Source: Beaufortia kweichowensis
Lineage: Eukaryota > Chordata > Actinopteri > Cypriniformes > Gastromyzontidae
Assembly: GCA_019155185.1 (NCBI GenBank)
Contig: CM032798.1
Span: 3,547,501 to 3,611,500 of the forward strand
Direction: 5' to 3'
Length of the DNA: 64,000 bases
Below are positions 39,501-52,621 of this stretch, in pieces. Position 1 is the stretch's first letter. Each line of letters begins with the position of its first letter. The notes beneath the pieces were generated by a model. That model searched no databases, was not told where the DNA came from, and worked only from the letters and a program-made list of their open reading frames with translations. The translations under genes were made by a program, and so were the position numbers.

Positions 39501-41073
39501 AAAACCACATATCACAACTATATTTGGAGAGGGGGCAGGCCGAACTTAAAAGAAGGATGTGTTTGGAGAACTGAGGAGTCGTGGCCTCGTCTGGCCATAA
39601 TTACACAAGTGGGGTGGAGCCAACTAGTGGAAAGTTTTAAGTGGAGAGGAACATTATTGGCTGCTCTGATGTCATGGCTCTGATGTCAGTGCGCTGGAAA
39701 ATATACAACTGTGAACAATAAATACTTTTGTATTACAATTGCAAAACTGACTATGTAAATGGAATATATGAATGAACTATATAAAAGATAAGTGACTGTA
39801 TATATGACTTAAGCAACCACTTTCCGAAAGGGAATCAAGTATTTTAAAAAAATTAACAGATGTAAAACAAAAATGTATCATGGGAAATAAAAAGCCAATG
39901 GGCTGACAACTGTTTGACATTTAGGTCAAGTTTAATGCAGATTCATGGAAGGCTGACTGGAAAAACTGGGAAAACATCATCTGCATGACTATAATGTATA
40001 ATGTAGATCAGAGCAAACCTTAGGATTTTGAACAACTACAACTATTAATAATGTTACACCACTCTTTCTATTAAATAAAAAGAATTTCACTTACAGGAAC
40101 AGAAGAATGCCAGTATTGGCCATGGCATATGCCAATCCCAAAATTCCACTGCCCATAATGGCATTTCCCAAATTGAAGACTGACATGCCAAAGGAGGTCT
40201 TCCCTTCAAACTAAAGGATGATTAGATTCATAATTGTAATAATTCTAAACGATATTCATGAACATTTAAACTTCACAATAAATGTTACAAATACTTACGT
40301 CAGTGAAACGCTGCTTTTTGCTCTCACCGCTGGGGAGAAACTCAATGTTTTCAGCCAACGTTCCATCCTGATCATCAAATCTATTGGACAGAAAGTAATG
40401 GACACTTTAAATAAAAAGGAAAATGATTTTGCAGGCGGCTTTAATTACTTTCCACTAACTTCTTGCAGTGGGTTTCTGTTATTGACATACCTGCTGTTTT
40501 GAGTATCATTTCTGAGGGTTGAGGGACAGTGTTGAAGGGTCCATCACCAAGCAGGAATGGAAAAGAGGGCAGACATGCACTTAGACATACCAATACATCA
40601 ACAAACCATGCCAAAAGACACATGACTACACTGAGATTACGATTTTAAAGGAAACCTTTTCAGATGTCAAACAAGGTTTATGTTGAAAGATCTCCAAACA
40701 CAAGTGCACAGACACAAGTACAATCAGACCCAAAAATTGTCCGTTTCAATAGGTTTGTGAAAGCAGGAAAAAACACAAAGCCAATATTACACTGAGAATG
40801 ACCATATACTAATGCAAAATATGAAAAACCACCATACATGAGAAAGCCAGTTCTCACCATACACATGCAAGTAATCATCTCACAACGAAGCGGCATGAAA
40901 AATCATATCAAGCTCAGTGTTTGGAATAATATGGAAATTAAATACGTAATGTGATGCAAAAGTACTTACTGATCTTCCTCCATCATAGACTTCATCGGCA
41001 CACACATATCCTCTCCCTGATCATGACTTGTCCCGTTAGGAAGTATGCTTGTTTCTGATCTGGCAGGTTCCAT
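32931..41073 (-). CDS. slc38a3: Sodium-coupled neutral amino acid transporter 3 (system N)
   Basis: SNAT3 moves glutamine, histidine and asparagine with Na+ in exchange for H+ across the plasma membrane (family knowledge). The 15 coding exons are 40970-41073, 40299-40380, 40095-40210, 38353-38426, 38171-38263, 37734-37815, 36320-36402, 35895-35953, 35141-35308, 34968-35047, 34756-34856, 34492-34616, 34145-34289, 33402-33505 and 32931-33035. They total 1521 bp, giving 506 aa (human about 504). All junctions are GT-AG and in frame. A cytosolic N-terminus (about 1-62) is followed by FEGKTSFGMSVFNL and GSGILGLAYAMANTG (TM1), QNIGAMSSYCYIIKSE, WYLNGNYLVVL, QLGYLGYTSGFSLS, TAYTIPILAFAFVCHPEVLP, NPSQRKMQH, FAPNILGIFGVIGATSAP, and a last helix with SWSFIIIDW. 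The loop before TAYTIP has two N-glycosylation sites and is histidine-rich. Synteny with gnai2 favours slc38a3 over slc38a5. Confidence 0.93.
33951..34108 (-). mobile_element. Transposase-like fragment, copy 1 (slc38a3 intron 13)
   Basis: This fragment is about 90% identical to 37014-37174, in the same orientation. The minus strand reads KTLWCGESQFEICVRNPEAK, which resembles the W-x-x-ES-x-F block around a catalytic Asp of Tc1-type transposases (inference; here the Asp position reads Gly). It lies 36 bases from the exon 13 donor. Confidence 0.5.
35347..35490 (-). mobile_element. tRNA-derived SINE with L2-type tail (slc38a3 intron 8)
   Basis: The minus strand carries a B-box GGGTTTGAATCCC (35432-35444), an A-box-like TAGTTTCATTAAT (35475-35487) and a decayed tail (aagtcattttgaataaaagt). 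It starts about 40 bp from the exon 9 acceptor. Confidence 0.7.
36406..36632. repeat. Long imperfect (GA)n tract
   Basis: About 227 bp of GA/GAAA repeats run up to the slc38a3 exon 7 acceptor (exon start 36402). On the minus strand it is a CT-rich tract ending in CTCTGCAG. Confidence 0.95.
37014..37174 (-). mobile_element. Transposase-like fragment, copy 2 (slc38a3 intron 6)
   Basis: This is the partner of 33951-34108. The minus strand keeps the same reading frame (LWCGESQFEICVRNPEAKTL) and differs by a single-codon insertion in that region. It is short, has no visible terminal repeats and is clearly non-functional. Confidence 0.5.
38430..40094 (-). other. slc38a3: slc38a3 intron 3
   Basis: The longest intron between coding exons of this gene. 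I see no exon-like sequence or recognisable repeat in it. Confidence 0.55.
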
Positions 41074-41103
41074 GATGGAATCGGCTGATATGTCCAGTAA
41101 TGG

Positions 41104-44100
41104 CTGAAAAAAGGAGATTAAGAACAATAAACTATATGTATTCAAACAAATCTATATTAAAGTATATTCTAATGCTAACAAACGCTCTTAGAAGTGTTTT
41201 AATCATAAGATTCAGACAGCAACATCATTACGGTACATTAAGGTACAGATGCTCAAGGGAGTCCAAAATAACTTAACAAAATAACTAATCTTAATGAAAA
41301 TTTAGTTGCATTCATGAGACATCCTCCAATCATTATTTCACTTATTTAGTCATGCATTGATTTACACAAATTACTAAAATGAATCTAATACAGTTCACAA
41401 CCTATTTACAAACCTCTAGGTATGCCTACTTAAATTAAAGTACTTTACCAGGATTATACACTAATTTAATATCTGCAACCAGCTTTCCCCCAGACCAAGT
41501 TTTCAATTATGCTTGATATTAGGTTGTCAGCCAACAAAAACAGTAATACACGGGCCGCTGGAGTGTGATTTTAATCCAGCAGATGTTCCAACATCGATGC
41601 TCAAAAACATTCATCACATTTCTGTTTACTTTGTAATTGAGGTCTGAATGTTGTACGATCCCGAAGAAGCAGTAAAACTGGATTAATAAAACATTCAGCT
41701 GTCATGATGCATTTAACACAGACTGTTCTAAAATACAACCGTCTGAGAGGGAAACAAGAAGCTCCGATAACTCTAAATGCAAGTTGCTGAGTAAAGAAAA
41801 CTGATCCTGTGCTGGGATTCAAGTCCAAGGTTATTAAAGATGTGTTTGTGTGATAAATTTAGTTCTGAGCCTGTGAGGAACATTCACATTGAACACAGAA
41901 TTCACAGGCTTCTTGGCAGACACAGAAGGTCATTTCAGGGTATGAGAGGGAATATGTTAGAAAAGAGAAAGCAACAGATTCAGGCGGAGAAAATAAAAGC
42001 ACAATGCGGTCTGGATTAATCTAGTGTGACTGACTTCTTTTTCAGTTCTCGGTAACACGGTAACTTGACTGCAAAGCACAGTATTAACAACACTGGTTTA
42101 ATTCACTCAGCAGATGTTTTATACAATGATCTTGATGTCCATTCAACAGTTTTGCATTATCAACCCAGCTGGAAAAAAACTGAAATCACCACAGAAATTG
42201 TAAGTGATTTAAAAGTTATAATAGAAATTGTACTGGTTTTAATAAAAACTATAGGTCTCTACTGGTAATAGTTATACTGGTTGGCTATGGAAACCAATAA
42301 AACAACATTCAATTATACTGGAATAAAACACACTACGTTAAAGAATTATGAATAGCTGATGGTTCATAAAGGTATTCAACAGGTTCTCTGCATTTTAACA
42401 TTGCATAAGGAAAGGAGATCTTTTAACCCACTTTATTTCACTAGTCAAATGTTTGTTTCCCACACCAGGACTGGATCTTTATTTACTTTATTTGTTGAAG
42501 GCTGCCCTGGCCAGTTTGTTCCATGTTGCTCCAAAACATCTCAGCTCCTGATGCAAATAGCAGAAAGTGCTCTGATTGTCTGGCACGCTCTGTCCCAGAG
42601 GTCCATGCCCGCTAGTGAGGTATGGCTGGTACCTCACACGTGCTGACCTAACCATGTTTAGATGGTCTTTTTGGCAGGACAGTGTAAATATGACTTGTAC
42701 ATTCAATGTAACATATGCAGATGACAGAAAAGACAATCTTCCTGTGAACTGGACTGTTGTAATCCTCCCATCACCTGGTGTGTGTCTGCATGCAGGAGAA
42801 AGATAACATGTGTCAACCTCTTAAAATGCTTGCCCAGAGCGATATTACTGGGTGAATTGTAACAGTTCTCAATGTTACACTGGGCAAAGTTTGCAGATAA
42901 TGTTGACAAACCGTATTGAATTTGGCTAGATAAAAGAATTGCAAAAACTGAACCCCAAATGCTACCTTTTAAATAACAATTAAACAACACAAAATTAATG
43001 TTAAGAGATGAGTGATTTATAAATCAACTTTAATGTTGCACAAGACTGATCTTTAAAGACACTCAAATTTAAAAACCTAAACATTTATTCTTTGTTTTTT
43101 ATGCAGTATGGTAATATGCACTTTATTTACATTAATGCCCCAAAGTTTCTGGGGGTAAACACAGTTTTGACACAACCAGCATACTTCAAAAATACCAAGA
43201 TGGGTCTGATGTTAGCCGCATGAGGAACTTTCTTGAGGAACACCTCATATTCTTACAAAAAAGCCATGTGATGCTTTTGTGGTAGATGGTAAAACTATTG
43301 ATCTTGTACTGAAATTAATGTAAAAATAAACAACAACATTTTGTGAGACATAAAACAAATAAAAATTTCACAAGACAACGTCACAACCGAGCTTTGGACC
43401 TGTTGTTAGGCTTGACAAGATCACACAGCAGGATTTTTCTCATTTAAACCAGACAAAACCGCTGGTTTTCAAAATCACACCCTCATCTCTGGCCTTGAAC
43501 ATGAGGTCTGCGACCTCTTATCTGTCACCACAAATCCGGAAACCTCTACCTGAGCTTGTTGGAAATGTTTACATCCTGGACAAAGTTGATTTCTAGATTA
43601 CTTCACTGGTTCAACCAATAACCCAATAACGAAAATCACAGAAGAGTTATGATCCGATGTGTGTATCTACATGCTGTCATGTCTCGTGAACTAACGAACT
43701 ATTGATTGGTTTGCTCTGATGCATTCAACATTCACATTGACTCAATTATAAACAATTACTCACCACCTGTTACAACATTTTCCAAATCATTCAGATTTGT
43801 TGGTTGTATGTTTTTGTAGCATGTGTACCTTTTCTGATCAACTAGGAGGTAATCTTACTACGTTCTCCCTAACCTCTCGTTTCCAGGCTGATGACCAGAT
43901 AACAGACATCTATACAGGCCATCTGGCACACAAACATGCTCAATACACTGTCACGAAAATAAAGAATTCAGAAGCCATCCGATATATATAGCAATTGGTC
44001 CATAAACAAATTTCTTGAAATTTAAGATAGATTTAAACATTACCCTTCACCATAAGCAGTCATTAAATTTTATGCCCCATAAGAATAACATAAAGCACAT

Positions 44101-44758
44101 TTAGACTTTTAATTTTTTCCAATGAAGCAAGCTCTCAAATCACGTCATATAACGAACAAATTATATAAAAGTAGTTAAAACTATAGCATAAAATTAGATA
44201 TAAATTACATTTAAAAAAAATATTTCATATATTTCCAGTATACATAAAAAGCGGATATGATATGTTACATTGTATCCATGTCATTAGTTGTCCATATAAA
44301 TCAATGTACACCAAGAAATTCACTTCATACTTTCTTTTTGTTTGAATATAGAATATAAGAATATATGGATCTAACCCTTAAAGAAATTAAATTGTAAACT
44401 AAAACACGTTAACTACGGTATTTATAGTAAACCCACAGTAACCACAAATGTACCATTGTCTCACACCAGTGTAACCACATACTGACCCTAACAACCATGA
44501 TTCTTGTAGTAAAACTATGGTAATTCAAACAGTAATCAAACAAATAAAAAGTAATGCACTTTTAATAAACAAAACCTAATTAAATTTTAAAGAACTAATA
44601 GTTGCCATATTGAACACGTGAAACAAATGAATGGTCAGTAAACATGCGATTCGTACCGGTTGACACTCGATCCAACGATCTCACGCTTATAAAAATAAAT
44701 TGCGCGTTTGTAAGTTTCCGCTTGTTTTGATCGCGTCGTTTATGCGAGTTATTCTCAC
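41104..44758 (-). other. slc38a3: slc38a3 5' intron
   Basis: This lies between the acceptor of the ATG exon (exon start 41103, with 30 bp of 5' UTR) and the presumed first exon near 44760. Short reading frames here look random. I see no coding exon. Confidence 0.5.
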
Positions 44759-45000
44759 GGCGTGGTTTCTTTCACCACAATAGAGACAATGCGTTTCTCC
44801 CTCACACTGGGCCCGATCTGCTGTTTAGGGGAATAAAGTGAACTGGTAAGGGACTACTAGTGAGCAATGGGGGGTTGTTTAGGTCCCGCCTCTAGAACGG
44901 CCCGTCCAATGTCTGCTGAATTTGGTGCCTGAGATGACGCCCATCTGAGATCAAGCCCCGCCCACTTTGCTGAAGAAGTTCAAGAGGTGCAAACTGAATT
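44640..45000 (-). promoter_or_regulatory. slc38a3: Candidate slc38a3 first exon and promoter
   Basis: This is a local rise in CpG and GC. A GC box (minus-strand GTGGGCGGGG) sits near 44960 and a possible minus-strand donor GCC then GTGAGAA ends an exon at 44759. The position fits a non-coding first exon upstream of the ATG exon. This is inference only. Confidence 0.4.
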
Positions 45001-48000
45001 GATTTGCATCGTAGGTAAATAATGAAAAAGGTGTATCGCACACTAGAATATATTTTTTGAATATTTAATTTAATTCTTTAGATTAACTTCTTTGTGTTTT
45101 TTTTATTTTTTACAGTGTACATTCGTAAATTCATAAGCAAATAATGAAAATGTTTATATAATGGAAAAAAGCAAAAGCACTGACAGTGAGCTTGATATAG
45201 TTACAAGTCAATGTGATTAATTTATATTTCACAATATTTTTTGACTTGAATGTAAAATCAACCAATATCTTACTGATGAATGTTTCAATTCTTATAAAAC
45301 ATTATTGATACAAGATTGATTATTATAGACAGATTATATCAGATTCCAATGTAAGCCTGTTCTGTAAGACAGTTTCTTTTTATATTTTAGACTTGACTAA
45401 CATAAATGTAGATTTACTGTAGAAGTAAATTTGTTACAGTGTGACTACCTATACCCCTGGTATTCCTCTATAAAGGCACACAAACGCGTGTGTTGTCCTG
45501 TAACACAAGCTTCTCCTGGTGCTCTATCTTTAAGCTTTGGATGAGTGTCCATTTCACATTATAGATAGAGATGAGCTGTCTAACAACACTAGACATTGTA
45601 TTGCAAGAGGTTGTGGAGTTTAACAGATGACTAGTGTCCCGTTGTCTGCAGTGGGTTAAATATAGTCCTGGAAGTGTGTGTGTGTCTGTGGTCGGTGGGG
45701 GTAAGGTGGATATACTTTACTTACTGCAGCTGTTTAACAACACTATTTGGGCCATGGAATGCTGCCCGAATTTATCAGGACATGTACGTCATAGAAGATT
45801 AACTATTGGCTGTCTGAATCCACATATGCATACACAGAAGTCATTGACATGTTAATTATTAAAATATTATTTTTTAAAATTTTTATGTAACTTTCTTTGG
45901 TTACAAATAAACAAAAATCAGTTACCTTACCATGATTTCAAATGAACCCAAGGGTGTTGCTATGGGGTTGCTAGGAAGTTGTTTTAATACATATCCAAGG
46001 GGATTGCAAGTAGTTTACTAGGTGGTTGATTACAGAAAGATGGCTGACATGTCAGTTTTTCCATCCCATTATAGAAAGACCAACAGATGCATTTTCATCA
46101 AAGAAAGCAACACATTGTGTTTTGCATGTGTATATATTTGTGGTTGTGTGTGTCACAGTGAGAGGTAAATTAGCATCTGCCAGCACTGTCAAACCACTGC
46201 ACAGTTCCGCCTGACTAGACTAATTACTTTAATGGAATGTTTCCGTGGCGGACGTGATGGTAACCTGTGGGTAAACATGCCCTCATGACACCGGACCGGC
46301 ACCCGATTTAGTTTCATGGGTAAAAGTGCCTCAAAGTCGACTGGTATGTGGATTAGAACATCAGAGAATAATTGAGTTATTTTACATGAGTGAAGACTCA
46401 CTTTCATTGTTCTTTCCTGAAGACAGATAAAATTATGTTTTAGATTTCAATAATAGTTGTGTTCATTTGATCATGTCTTCAGTGTTTATTTAAATCGAAC
46501 TGTATAAGACTATCTTTACTTTCCTAAAATGTTTCATTTATTTACTGAATTAATTTGGGCTAATAAGGATTTGGGTTAATTTTGTCTATATTGCAATCTC
46601 AGCTTCTGTAAAATGTCATGCAAGTATAACTTTATGCATCTTTTAATGTTGGATAACACTTTCAGAAATATTTTATTACTTTTAAAAGTGGAAAATAAAA
46701 CTATTCTGAAGTTGTTTTCTTAATTTTGGGCAATAAAAGTCAAAAGATCAAATTAGATCATTTTGATGTACCCGGAAAATTAGCTCACTACAGTTACATC
46801 ATTGATTACATCAGTGTACAAACAGTTTGGGGTTTATTTGATTTGCTTCATCTCTGTTAAAAGACACTCTCTCATAACCACAAAATAAACTTGAATCTTT
46901 TTTATTGAAATAACTGAGAATTTAATATTTTGATGAATTCTTAAATTTGGAACACAACACATTTGATTATAAAATAAACCAAATATAGACTAAATATCGG
47001 AACAACCAGGTAAGGGATCTGGTCAAACTGGTCATCAGTTTATGGTTTAACAAGACCTAGTCTGGTGACCTGGAATAAGTTACGAACAGTATGCCAGGAC
47101 ATAAGACAAGTTGTTGCATTTGCTCGTACTTCTCATACGTGTGTTATTTCTTTAACATCTTTTTTTAATCTCCACTAATCCACATTTTTAAGTAAAATAC
47201 GCTTAACTTTAATGTTCGCCAGTAGTATAGCTCATCTGACCATACATCTTCACCTTATTTAAAATGCAATCACCTGTGTCCTGCACTACAGGAAACCTAA
47301 TAGTGTTTCATATTAATGCTCAACCTGGTGCCCATCAGTTCATTCGGTCCATATGTGCTGAACTGAGCTGTAGAGACGGGTGGAAACACCGTTTCATAAT
47401 GAAAAGTGTGACTGAGGTCAAATAAAACAAGAGATGCATCAAATGCTAGTGCCGTGAACCCTCACCTGTTCTTCTGCAACCATGGCGACAGACCAATAAG
47501 AGGCTGTTTGATTTTAATGGTGGACCATCTATTGTTTCTGGCAGTGTAAGGAGCTCCTAACTGTGTTATCACAGACACCTGTGCCCCTGTCATTTATCAG
47601 ATGTGCTGAGAGAGAAACAGATATAATTTTGTGGAGAAAACCAAAACAAATCTGTCCGTCCGCCCGTCCATCCATGGCTGTGAAGTTTAACATTTTTTAT
47701 CCAACATTCAAGTACATTTTGCTTGGAGTTAAACTTCAATCAGTCAGTCCTCTTCTTTGATCGTAAAGCTAATTTTGCAACAGTCTTTGTTTTTGTTTTT
47801 TGTCTGAGTCATGCATTCATGTACTGTTTGTATAGTTTGGTCGGTGTACACCCACAGACTGGGTGACGTGTTTCAAACCTGGACAATAACATTTTAACTT
47901 TCATGATCCGAAAGATAGATAATGTTCACAACATTTGTAAAACAGCATGTTTGTAAAAATTATTATTATACAATATTACTAACAAGTCTGTGTTGTTTAC

Positions 48001-49461
48001 TGTAATAATTAATACTCACATTTTGACTTTTTTAAACGAAAATTCTCAAAATCAGATTTAACAAAGTGCCTGTAAACACACAAAATGTCCACATCCCATA
48101 TTAACAGAATTCAACTAACAGGGTTGTGCATAACAGCTATTTTAAAATGGCTTAAAACAATGTTTGTCCAATTATATTTTAGACCTGAAACTATCTGTTT
48201 TTAGTTAATAATAATTTAACATTATATTAACTTACTTAATTGTAAGCACCTCTTAAAGACAGTATTATCATGTCGTATTTGACAAAAGTGCCTCACAGAC
48301 TCTGTCTGTGTTGCCAAAATAATGCTAAGTCTGAACTGGCAAAATCAAGTATAGCATAACATATAACTAATAATAATATCATTAAACAAACAAATATTGC
48401 ATCAGCCTTTAAATACAAAATGAGTTTGCTTGAATACTAAAAGAAACAAACAAGGACTAACAAGCTCAGAACTGGAGATCAGCCGTGCTCCTCAACTTTC
48501 ATTTCATTAAACAGCAATGTGCTGAACTTCAGCGGGGTCTCCAGTAACAAGCAGCTCTGTGGTCACATGCTGTGATGGGAATCGACTTCAGTGCCAAGGA
48601 ACGCTCCGTCCAAATGGGAGTCAGTCCTGCTAAGAATTTACTGCTGCGAGATGGGCACCAGCCAACACAAAGCACATCAAGACATTTATTTACCAGGACT
48701 TGATAAATGAATGATTCTGTGGTATTAGACTCCGCCGCGTCCTGTATCTGACCTCATCAGTATACGGCCGGGCTGGTCTTCACAAGTGAGCGCTTCCTGT
48801 TATCTGTTAAAATGATTATTTACTCAAAAATAATTATTAACTCAACAACATTTCTAAAATATAATTTATGCTTCACAGAAGAAAAAAAAAACATAAAACA
48901 AACAATGTAAAAACATACAACATACATGCTTTCCTAAAAGTCTTCTTTTATACATTGAAAACAAATGCACATGTACAAACAGACCTTGACCTGACGGCCA
49001 CAGGGACTAATGTTTTTTTCAAAACATCTTCTAAGCATCTATACTGGACACAACCATCAGGTTCTGTGTAATAATTTATTGTTTGTATGCAAATAAATAT
49101 TGGTTTAGAGTTAGTTATTTTAGACTTGGTGCTTTATCACTTACTTTTTACAAATATTTAACATATTTAAAATGCATAAGAAATAGTATACATATATATA
49201 TATATACACTAATAATACAGATCTAACCACAAATGACAAACCACAACAGCCACAGCACCACTGTGAAACATGGCATTGCAATAATTGTTAGGTTCTTGCC
49301 TAACATTAATCTTTTTATATTATTTACTTTACTTACATTACAGAGATTAAAGCCAAAACATGTGTTGGTTTATTATATTGACTGATTTATCAGTTTTAGA
49401 AAATGAATAATCCAATAAATTGATGTGTACCCTTATCAAATTAACCATGGTTTTATTATAG
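45001..49461. other. Intergenic DNA between slc38a3 and oxtr
   Basis: AT-rich DNA with short chance reading frames only. I see no gene, RNA gene or clear repeat. Confidence 0.5.
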
Positions 49462-49860
49462 TTAAAGGGATAGTTCACCCAAAAATAAAAATTCTTTTAT
49501 TATTTACACACCATCATGTCATGTCAAACCTGGGTGACTTTCTTGCTTCAGCAGAACACAGAAGAAGATATTTTGCAAAACTGGTTTCCTGCATCCATTC
49601 ACTTTCATAGTATGGACACAAGGTACAATGGAAGTCAATGGGTGCGGGTAACCAGCGATTTGCAAAATATCTTATCATAAGAATCATATAAACGGTTTAA
49701 AAAAATTATGACAATCTTTATTTTTAGGTAAACTATCCCTTTAAAGTCTAATTATAGTTTTTTTTGTGGATTGATTACATTTGTATCGCCACAGTTTTAC
49801 TACAAAGTCCATGGTTGAACTATGGTTATTTTTTGATAACCATCGTTTAACAATAGTAAT
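49440..49860. mobile_element. Degenerate ACCATGGTT element hosting a MITE
   Basis: Fragments aaccatggttttattatagt (left) and tccatggttgaactatggtt with gataaccatcg (right) flank the TTAA element at 49462-49744. This looks like an older palindromic element interrupted by a younger insertion. Confidence 0.4.
49462..49744. mobile_element. Complete TTAA-flanked MITE
   Basis: The element is 283 bp. The left end TTAAAGGGATAGTTCACCCA and the right end, reversed, TTAAAGGGATAGTTTACCTA form inverted repeats of about 32 bp with few mismatches. TTAA at both ends is the target site typical of piggyBac-type elements. It has no coding capacity. It is a well-known abundant fish family, with partial copies at 7915, 28435 and 59582. 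Confidence 0.85.
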
Positions 49861-49923
49861 TGTCTAACAATAGTTGATTTTTATTCTTAAAGCAACAGTA
49901 ACAGCATGGTCTGAATGTTTGGA

Positions 49924-49976
49924 TATTGTAAGTCGCTTTGGATAAAAGCGTGTGCTAAATGTCTACATGTAAATGA
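49924..49976 (+). mobile_element. L2-type SINE/LINE 3' tail fragment
   Basis: The sequence gtaagtcgctttggataaaa, then gcgtgtgctaaatg and acatgtaaatg, is the stem-loop tail only. It lies downstream of oxtr, possibly inside or near its 3' UTR. Confidence 0.75.
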
Positions 49977-50401
49977 AAACGTCCTTAATAGAGAATTTCT
50001 TTAAAAAAAATTGATGTTGGCAAAGCTCTGATCTTCGAGGTTGGTGTCCTGATTACAAAGTTCCAAAGAAAATACATTGGAGGATTAGGTGTGAATTTGT
50101 GAAAGGGGTTCATAACAACAAGTAAAGACAAGCTGCTCGATACAAAACCCTGGAGATGACTTAAAAATCCTGAGAAATGCCCTCAACTGTAGAAGATTGT
50201 GGGTGCAACAGTCAGAAAAACTGGCAAATTATTTGTGTGTCAATGGAAATCACTTTAAATAATGAACAAAGCATAAGTGAAGAGATGGACGGATTTCTAG
50301 CACCCATAGTTGGACCTTCAGATTTGACTGTTCTTTCATCCGACATGATTTCATAGCTTATATTATCTCTAGTGAAGGTTTCACACACTTCAGGTACAGT
50401 A

Positions 50402-52621
50402 TCATGTGGTAGAGGTCTGTGTCACACTCTTCTGGCTGTTGGTGCCAGTTGCCGAATGGCTTCTAGATCTCCACTGCCTCTTACAGCCACAGTGTGGCGT
50501 TATAATACAGAGCTCCATCAGATCCCGGAAGAGATGACCGGCAAAAAACATGTAGATCCAGGGGTTGCAGCAGCTGTTGAGGCTGGCCAGAAGCATGGCA
50601 ATGATAAACGCCAAGGCTAGAAAGGAACAAAAAAAGAATAATTTTGATAGATGCTCAAACTTTTAATTTACAGTTATTTAAGCCTACATGAAAGAGTATA
50701 AAATATCATGATTATGTACTGCATTTGTGAATAATACATCTTACAATGTTAAATATTTTTAGAAAGCCACCACAATGGGGCATATTGTCACACAATAGAA
50801 AGAAAGAAATGGTCACAACAGGACATCACAGAGAACATATAACACACTATTATATATCACAAAAATGATCGAATTATTGTTTTGGTCAACAACATATTTT
50901 TTTATTTGTTCTAAAAACACAGTTTAACTGTAAAACCTAACAGCATTACATAGCCTAATTTATCGTTTCCTCATGTAAAGCGTGTTTCTATTGTGATTAC
51001 TTTTCCTCTCATTAGGAACAAATTTCTCTCTTGCACCTGATGTATATGTAATGTTTTCATACCGTGTATGCTGAGGACACCTGCTGGTCAAACATGTGTA
51101 TATCCAGTGGAAAGTCTCATGACAGTGCTGTATTCATTTAGTCACCATTATTATGTATTATTTTTTTCTGTAACCTTCTGTTTGTTTTTAGTTTAAATTA
51201 GATTGTCAGTGTGTTCTAAGAGTTTTGGACCACAGTGTATTAAGCAGGTGTTTCTCACAATTCCTCCATTCTCATTAAGTAACCTTAATTGAAACTTAAA
51301 TTCAGTTTCACCTTTAAACTTTTACTACAGAGGAGAAATAAAATACAGGAAAAAAGATCTCATAGTAGATTACAGTTGTTTTTCGTTAGGTCTTGTAGGT
51401 TTGATAACAACTTCTTTTCTTACAGATGATGATATGAAATTAAAGGAAAATACTTCTCTGCATCAGGTCAGGATGAAAAGAGCACCTTTGATGTCACGCT
51501 ACATTTGCTTAACCAAAACCAACTGAAAGTTTTTTGATATTTGGTTGGTTTATGCAACCATGATTTAGCTTTAATTGCAACATTTATGAAGCTAAAAGAA
51601 GAGATGACTTAAGGGGAAAGGAGGAGATCTGCTGGTATATTTTATTGCCGATATTACGTCTAACCAACATCTGCAGAACTACAGCTCCCCCTTGGTTACC
51701 TTCTCTTGGAGCCATGGGATCCCAGGCAGACCACATCTGCACGAAGAAAAACGGTGTCCAGCAGATAATGTAAGCCAGGACGATGACAAACGTCATTTTC
51801 ACCGTCCTGATCTTGGCTTTAGAAATGAGTTTGACGCTGCTGACGCGAGAGAGCGCGGCGCCCTTGGCGGGCCGCGGGGTCAACGACAGGCACTGCTCCC
51901 TCCTGGTCTTCAGTTTAAAATTTTGCCATATTTTATAACTTATCAGACCGTAACACACACTTAGAATAGCCACAGGAATGACATAGATGGTGATACTAAT
52001 CCATGTAACGTACGCCTTCGCGCCCCAGGGCTGAACAAAATCTCCCCAGCAGTCGTACACTCCGTCTCCAACATCTCGGAGAGAGAAGATGTAGACCTGG
52101 GGCGCGCTGAAAAGAAGACTCATAATCCAAGATGCAATCACATATAAACGGTCCTTCCGACGGCGCAGGGACCGCAGTGGCTGCCATATGGCCAAACATC
52201 TGTCTATGGACATCAGCACCAGCATGTAGGTGGACGCGAACATGCCAACCACCTGTAGGTACTTCACCAGGCGGCACAGAATGTCCGGACCATAAAAGCG
52301 AAAAGTGATGTCCCAGATAAGCTGAGGGAGCACTTGGAAAATTGCGACCACCAAGTCAGCTATGCTCAGGTGCTTCATAAAATAGTACATTCGTGACTGG
52401 CCGTGTTTACTTGTATGGATAGCCAGAAGGACGCACAGGTTTCCAGCAAGCGCAAACAGTAGGATCAGAACAAGCACTGTTACTTCGACTTTAGCCACTT
52501 CTTCGTTACGTTTCAGGGGGCTTCCTGTTTGATTCAATCCAGTGCTGTCGTTTCCTCTGCTGGAATTCACCCAGGAGTCATTGAGGGACCAGAAAATCGC
52601 GTCTTTCAGCGGACTCTCCAT
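50402..52621 (-). CDS. oxtr: Oxytocin/isotocin receptor (class A GPCR)
   Basis: This is a receptor for the oxytocin-type nonapeptide (isotocin in fish), mainly Gq-coupled at the plasma membrane. Exon 1 is 51700-52621 and exon 2 is 50402-50616. The phase-1 intron after TM6 (donor GTAACC, acceptor TTTCTAG) is conserved in the vasopressin/oxytocin receptor family. The product is 378 aa. The N-terminus has several NxS/T sites. TM1 begins near 47. TM2 has LSIADLVVAIFQVLPQL with Asp89, and Cys116 pairs with Cys191. DRCLAI at 140-145 replaces DRY, CWTP is at 287-290, and NPWIY at 325-329 closes TM7. GPDILCRLVKYLQVVGMFAS and ISKAKIRTVKMTF match OXTR closely, better than V1a or V2. An unspliced reading frame runs past TM6 into the intron and is not the real end. 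The teleost paralogue is not decidable. Confidence 0.94.
50617..51699 (-). other. oxtr: oxtr intron
   Basis: This 1083-bp GT-AG intron separates TM6 from TM7. I see no repeat or other feature inside it. Confidence 0.85.

Noticed and set aside
51584..52621. 345-codon uninterrupted reading frame in oxtr
   Set aside because: The last part (after APRE) runs into the intron. A donor at 51699 and the TM7 exon at 50402-50616 give the correct 378-aa protein.
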